From: Arion vulgaris
Lineage: Eukaryota; Mollusca; Gastropoda; Stylommatophora; Arionidae
Assembly: GCA_020796225.1 (NCBI GenBank)
Contig: CM036755.1
Location: 16,431,317-16,495,316, forward strand
Reading direction: 5' to 3'
DNA: 64,000 nt
The notes below the pieces were generated by a model that did no database searches, was not told the DNA's origin, and saw only the letters and a program-made list of their open reading frames with translations. A program made the position numbers and the translations under genes. Below, one piece after another: positions 60,501 to 64,000 of the stretch (the first letter of the stretch is position 1; every line of letters starts with the position of its first letter).

Positions 60501-63500
60501 ACCGACGTTCTACATTCATCCTTCTTTTGGCATTGAACTACCGACGTTCTACATTCATCCTTCTTTTGGCATTGAACTACCGACGTTCTACATTCATCCT
60601 TCTTTTGGCATTGAACTACCGACGTTCTACATTCATGACTTTTGGCATTGAACTACTGACGTTCTACATTCATCCTTCTTTTGGCATTGAACTACCGACG
60701 TTCTACATTCATCCTTCTTTTGGCATTGAACTACCGACGTTCTACATTCATAACTTTTGGCATTGAACTACCGACGTTCTACATTCATCCTTCTTTTGGC
60801 ATTGAACTACCGACGTTCTACATTCATCCTTCTTTTGGCATTGAACTCCCGACGTTCTACATTCATCCTTCTTTTGGCATTGAACTACCGACGTTCTACA
60901 TTCATGACTTTTGGCATTGAACTACCGACGTTCTACATTCATCCTTTTTTTTGCCATTGAACTACCGACGTTCTATATTCATCCTTCTTTTGGCATTGAA
61001 CTACCGACGTTCTACATTCATGACTTTTGGCATTGAACTACCGACGTTCTACATTCATCCTTTTTTGCCATTGAACTACCGACGTTCTACATTCATCCTT
61101 CTTTTGGCATTGAACTACCGACGTTCTACATTCATCCTTCCTTTGGCATTGAACTACCGACGTTCTACATTCATCCTTCTTTTGGCATTGAACTACCGAC
61201 GTTCTACATTCATCCTTCTTTTGGCATTGAACTACCGACGTTCTACATTCATGACAATTGGCATTGAACTACCGACGTTCTACATTCATGACTTTTGGCA
61301 TTGAACTACCGACGTTCTACATTCATGACTTTTGGCATTGAACTACCGACGTTCTACATTCATCCTTCTTTTGGCATTGAACTACCGACGTTCTACATTC
61401 ATCCTTCTTTTGGCATTGAACTACCGACGTTCACATTCATGACTTTTGGCATTGAACTACCGACGTTCTACATTCATCCTTCTTTTGGCATTGAACTACC
61501 GACGTTCTACATTCATCCTTCTTTTGGCATTGAACTACCGACGTTCTACATTCATGACTTTTGGCATTGAACTACCGACGTTCTACATTCATCCTTCTTT
61601 TGGCATTGAACTACCGACGTTCTACATTCATCCTTCTTTTAGCATTGAACTACCGACGTTCTACATTCATCCTTCTTTTAGCATTGAACTACCGACGTTC
61701 TACATTCATCCTTCTTTTGGCATTGAACTACCGACGTTCTACATTCATCCTTCTTTTGGCATTGAACTACCGACGTTCTACATTCATCCTTCTTTTGGCA
61801 TTGAACTACCGACGTTCTACATTCATCCTTCTTTTGGCATTGAACTACCGACGTTCTACATTCATGACTTTTGGCATTGAACTACTGACGTTCTACATTC
61901 ATCCTTCTTTTGGCATTGAACTACCGACGTTCTACATTCATCCTTCTTTTGGCATTGAACTACCGACGTTCTACATTCATAACTTTTGGCATTGAACTAC
62001 CGACGTTCTACATTCATCCTTCTTTTGGCATTGAACTACCGACGTTCTACATTCATCCTTCTTTTGGCATTGAACTACCGACGTTCTACATTCATCCTTC
62101 TTTTGGCATTGAACTACCGACGTTCTACATTCATGACTTTGGCATTGAACTACCGACGTTCTACATTCATCCTTCTTTTGCCATTGAACTACCGACGTTC
62201 TACATTCATCCTTCTTTTGGCATTGAACTACCGACGTTCTACATTCATCCTTCCTTTGGCATTGAACTACCGACGTTCTACATTCATCCTTCTTTTGGCA
62301 TTTAACTACCGACGTTCTACATTCATCCTTCCTTTGGCATTGAACTACCGACGTTCTACATTCATCCTTCTTTTGGCATTGAACTACCGACGTTCTACAT
62401 TCATCCTTCTTTTGGCATTGAACTACCGACGTTCTACATTCATCCTTCTTTTGGCATTGAACTACCGACGTTCTACATTCATGACTTTTGGCATTGAACT
62501 ACCGACGTTCTACATTCATCCTTCTTTTGGCATTGAACTACCGACGTTCTACATTCATCCTTCTTTTGGCATTGAACTACCGACGTTCTACATTCATGAC
62601 TTTTGGCATTGAACTACCGACGTTCTACATTCATCCTTCTTTTGGCATTGAACTACCGACGATTCTACTTCATCCTTCTTTAGCATTGAACTACCGACGT
62701 TCTACATTCATCCTTCTTTTAGCATTGAACTACCGACGTTCTACATTCATCCTTCTTTTGGCATTGAACTACCGACGTTCTACATTCATCCTTCTTTTGG
62801 CATTGAACTACCGACGTTCTACATTCATCCTTCTTTTGGCATTGAACTACCGACGTTCTACATTCATCCTTCTTTTGGCATTGAACTACCGACGTTCTAC
62901 ATTCATGACTTTTGGCATTGAACTACTGACGTTCTACATTCATCCTTCTTTTGGCATTGAACTACCGACGTTCTACATTCATCCTTCTTTTGGCATTGAA
63001 CTACCGACGTTCTACATTCATAACTTTTGGCATTGAACTACCGACGTTCTACATTCATCCTTCTTTTGGCATTGAACTACCGACGTTCTACATTCATCCT
63101 TCTTTTGGCATTGAACTACCGACGTTCTACATTCATCCTTCTTTTGGAATTGAACTACCGACGTTCTACATTCATGACTTTTGGCATTGAACTACCGACG
63201 TTCTACATTCATCCTTTTTTGCCATTGAACTACCGACGTTCTATATTCATCCTTCTTTTGGCATTGAACTACCGACGTTCTACATTCATGACTTTTGGCA
63301 TTGAACTACCGACGTTCTACATTCATCCTTTTTTTTGCCATTGAACTACCGACGTTCTACATTCATCCTTCTTTTGGCATTGAACTACCGACGTTCTACA
63401 TTCATCCTTCCTTTGGCATTGAACTACCGACGTTCTACATTCATCCTTCTTTTGGCATTGAACTACCGACGTTCTACATTCATCCTTCTTTTGGCATTGA

Positions 63501-64000
63501 ACTACCGACGTTCTACCATTCATGACTTTTGGCATTGAACTACCGACGTTCTACATTCATGACTTTGGCATTGAACTACCGACGTTCTACATTCATGACT
63601 TTTGGCATTGAACTACCGACGTTCTACATTCATCCTTCTTTTGGCATTGAACTACCGACGTTCTACATTCATCCTTCTTTTGGCATTGAACTACCGACGT
63701 TCTACATTCATGACTTTGGCATTGAACTACCGCGTTCACATTCATCCTTCTTTGGCATTGTACCGACGTTCTACATTCATCCTTCTTTTGGCATTGAACT
63801 ACCGACGTTCTACATTCATCTTTTGGCATTGAACTACCGACGTTCTACATTCATCCTTCTTTTGGCATTGAACTACCGACGTTCTACATTCATCCTTCTT
63901 TTGCCATTGAACTACCGACGTTCTACATTCATCCTTCTTTTAGCATTGAACACCGACGTTCTACATTCATCCTTCTTTTGGCATTGAACTACCGACGTTC
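45505..64000. repeat. Satellite array, 37/39-bp units, about 475 copies, open at the right edge
   Basis: The core CATTGAACTACCGACGTTCT then ACATTCAT is followed by either CCTTCTTTT(G/A)G (39 bp) or GACTTTTGG (37 bp). Other forms are CCTTCTTTGG, CCTTCCTTTGG, CCTTTTTTTTGCC and GACTTTGG. In 45505-46980 an older domain uses AACGACG and units with an extra TACGTTCTACATTC. From 46980 on, the units are almost identical and higher-order cassettes recur. ORFs on both strands are by-products of the 13-codon period and are broken by 37-bp units. No gene is embedded. Confidence 0.97.

Noticed and set aside
45481..64000. Dozens of long ORFs encoding 13-residue repeats (FGIELPTFYIHPS, LALNYRRSTFILL, CQKKDECRTSVVQ)
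   Set aside because: They arise from the 39-bp period (13 codons) in several frames and on both strands, and the 37-bp units break every frame. No start context, codon bias or single preferred frame.

Overview
This is a eukaryotic, metazoan window, most likely from a lophotrochozoan such as a gastropod mollusc. The reasons are a split gene with GT-AG introns, several non-LTR retrotransposon families, tRNA-derived SINEs with a MetaSINE-like core, mariner/Tc1 relics and very long minisatellites. No bacterial gene structure is present. The phylum is inferred from element types; the sequence does not prove it.

The one host gene is a copine (two C2 domains plus a von Willebrand A domain) on the minus strand. 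Ten coding exons were placed with exact GT-AG boundaries: 31032-31199 (start ATG), 30239-30418, 29647-29721, 28252-28326, 27500-27583, 26658-26747, 16018-16113, 14305-14391, 7009-7142 and 4902-5008. They give about 365 residues. The 3' part of the gene runs off the left edge. The short segment that normally links the C2B region to the A domain (the F-L-D-Y-I block) was not found between 14305 and 7142. About 26 kb of introns are filled with transposons, SINEs and minisatellites. Several arrays start at splice junctions and carry copies of the splice site itself.

Layout: 1-31.3 kb is copine with intronic repeats. 31.3-39.1 kb is LINE and SINE debris with a possible copine 5' UTR exon near 33.3 kb. 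39.4-42.3 kb holds two minisatellites (21 bp and 40 bp). 42.8-45.0 kb is a degraded Tc1/mariner-type element. 45.5-64.0 kb is one satellite array of 37-39 bp units that continues past the right edge. The many ORFs inside the satellites are periodicity artefacts.

Mobile elements: at least five LINE types (two with RNase H), several SINE types, two related DDE elements with an unusual second-D to E spacing of 83 residues, a mariner relic, a TTAA-type MITE and a hAT-like MITE. Target-site duplications resolve many nested insertions: SINE in LINE, LINE in SINE, LINE in minisatellite, MITE in LINE, and a Tc1-type element inside the TTAA duplication of a MITE. None of the mobile-element ORFs is intact. 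I found no CRISPR, rRNA or free-standing tRNA gene.
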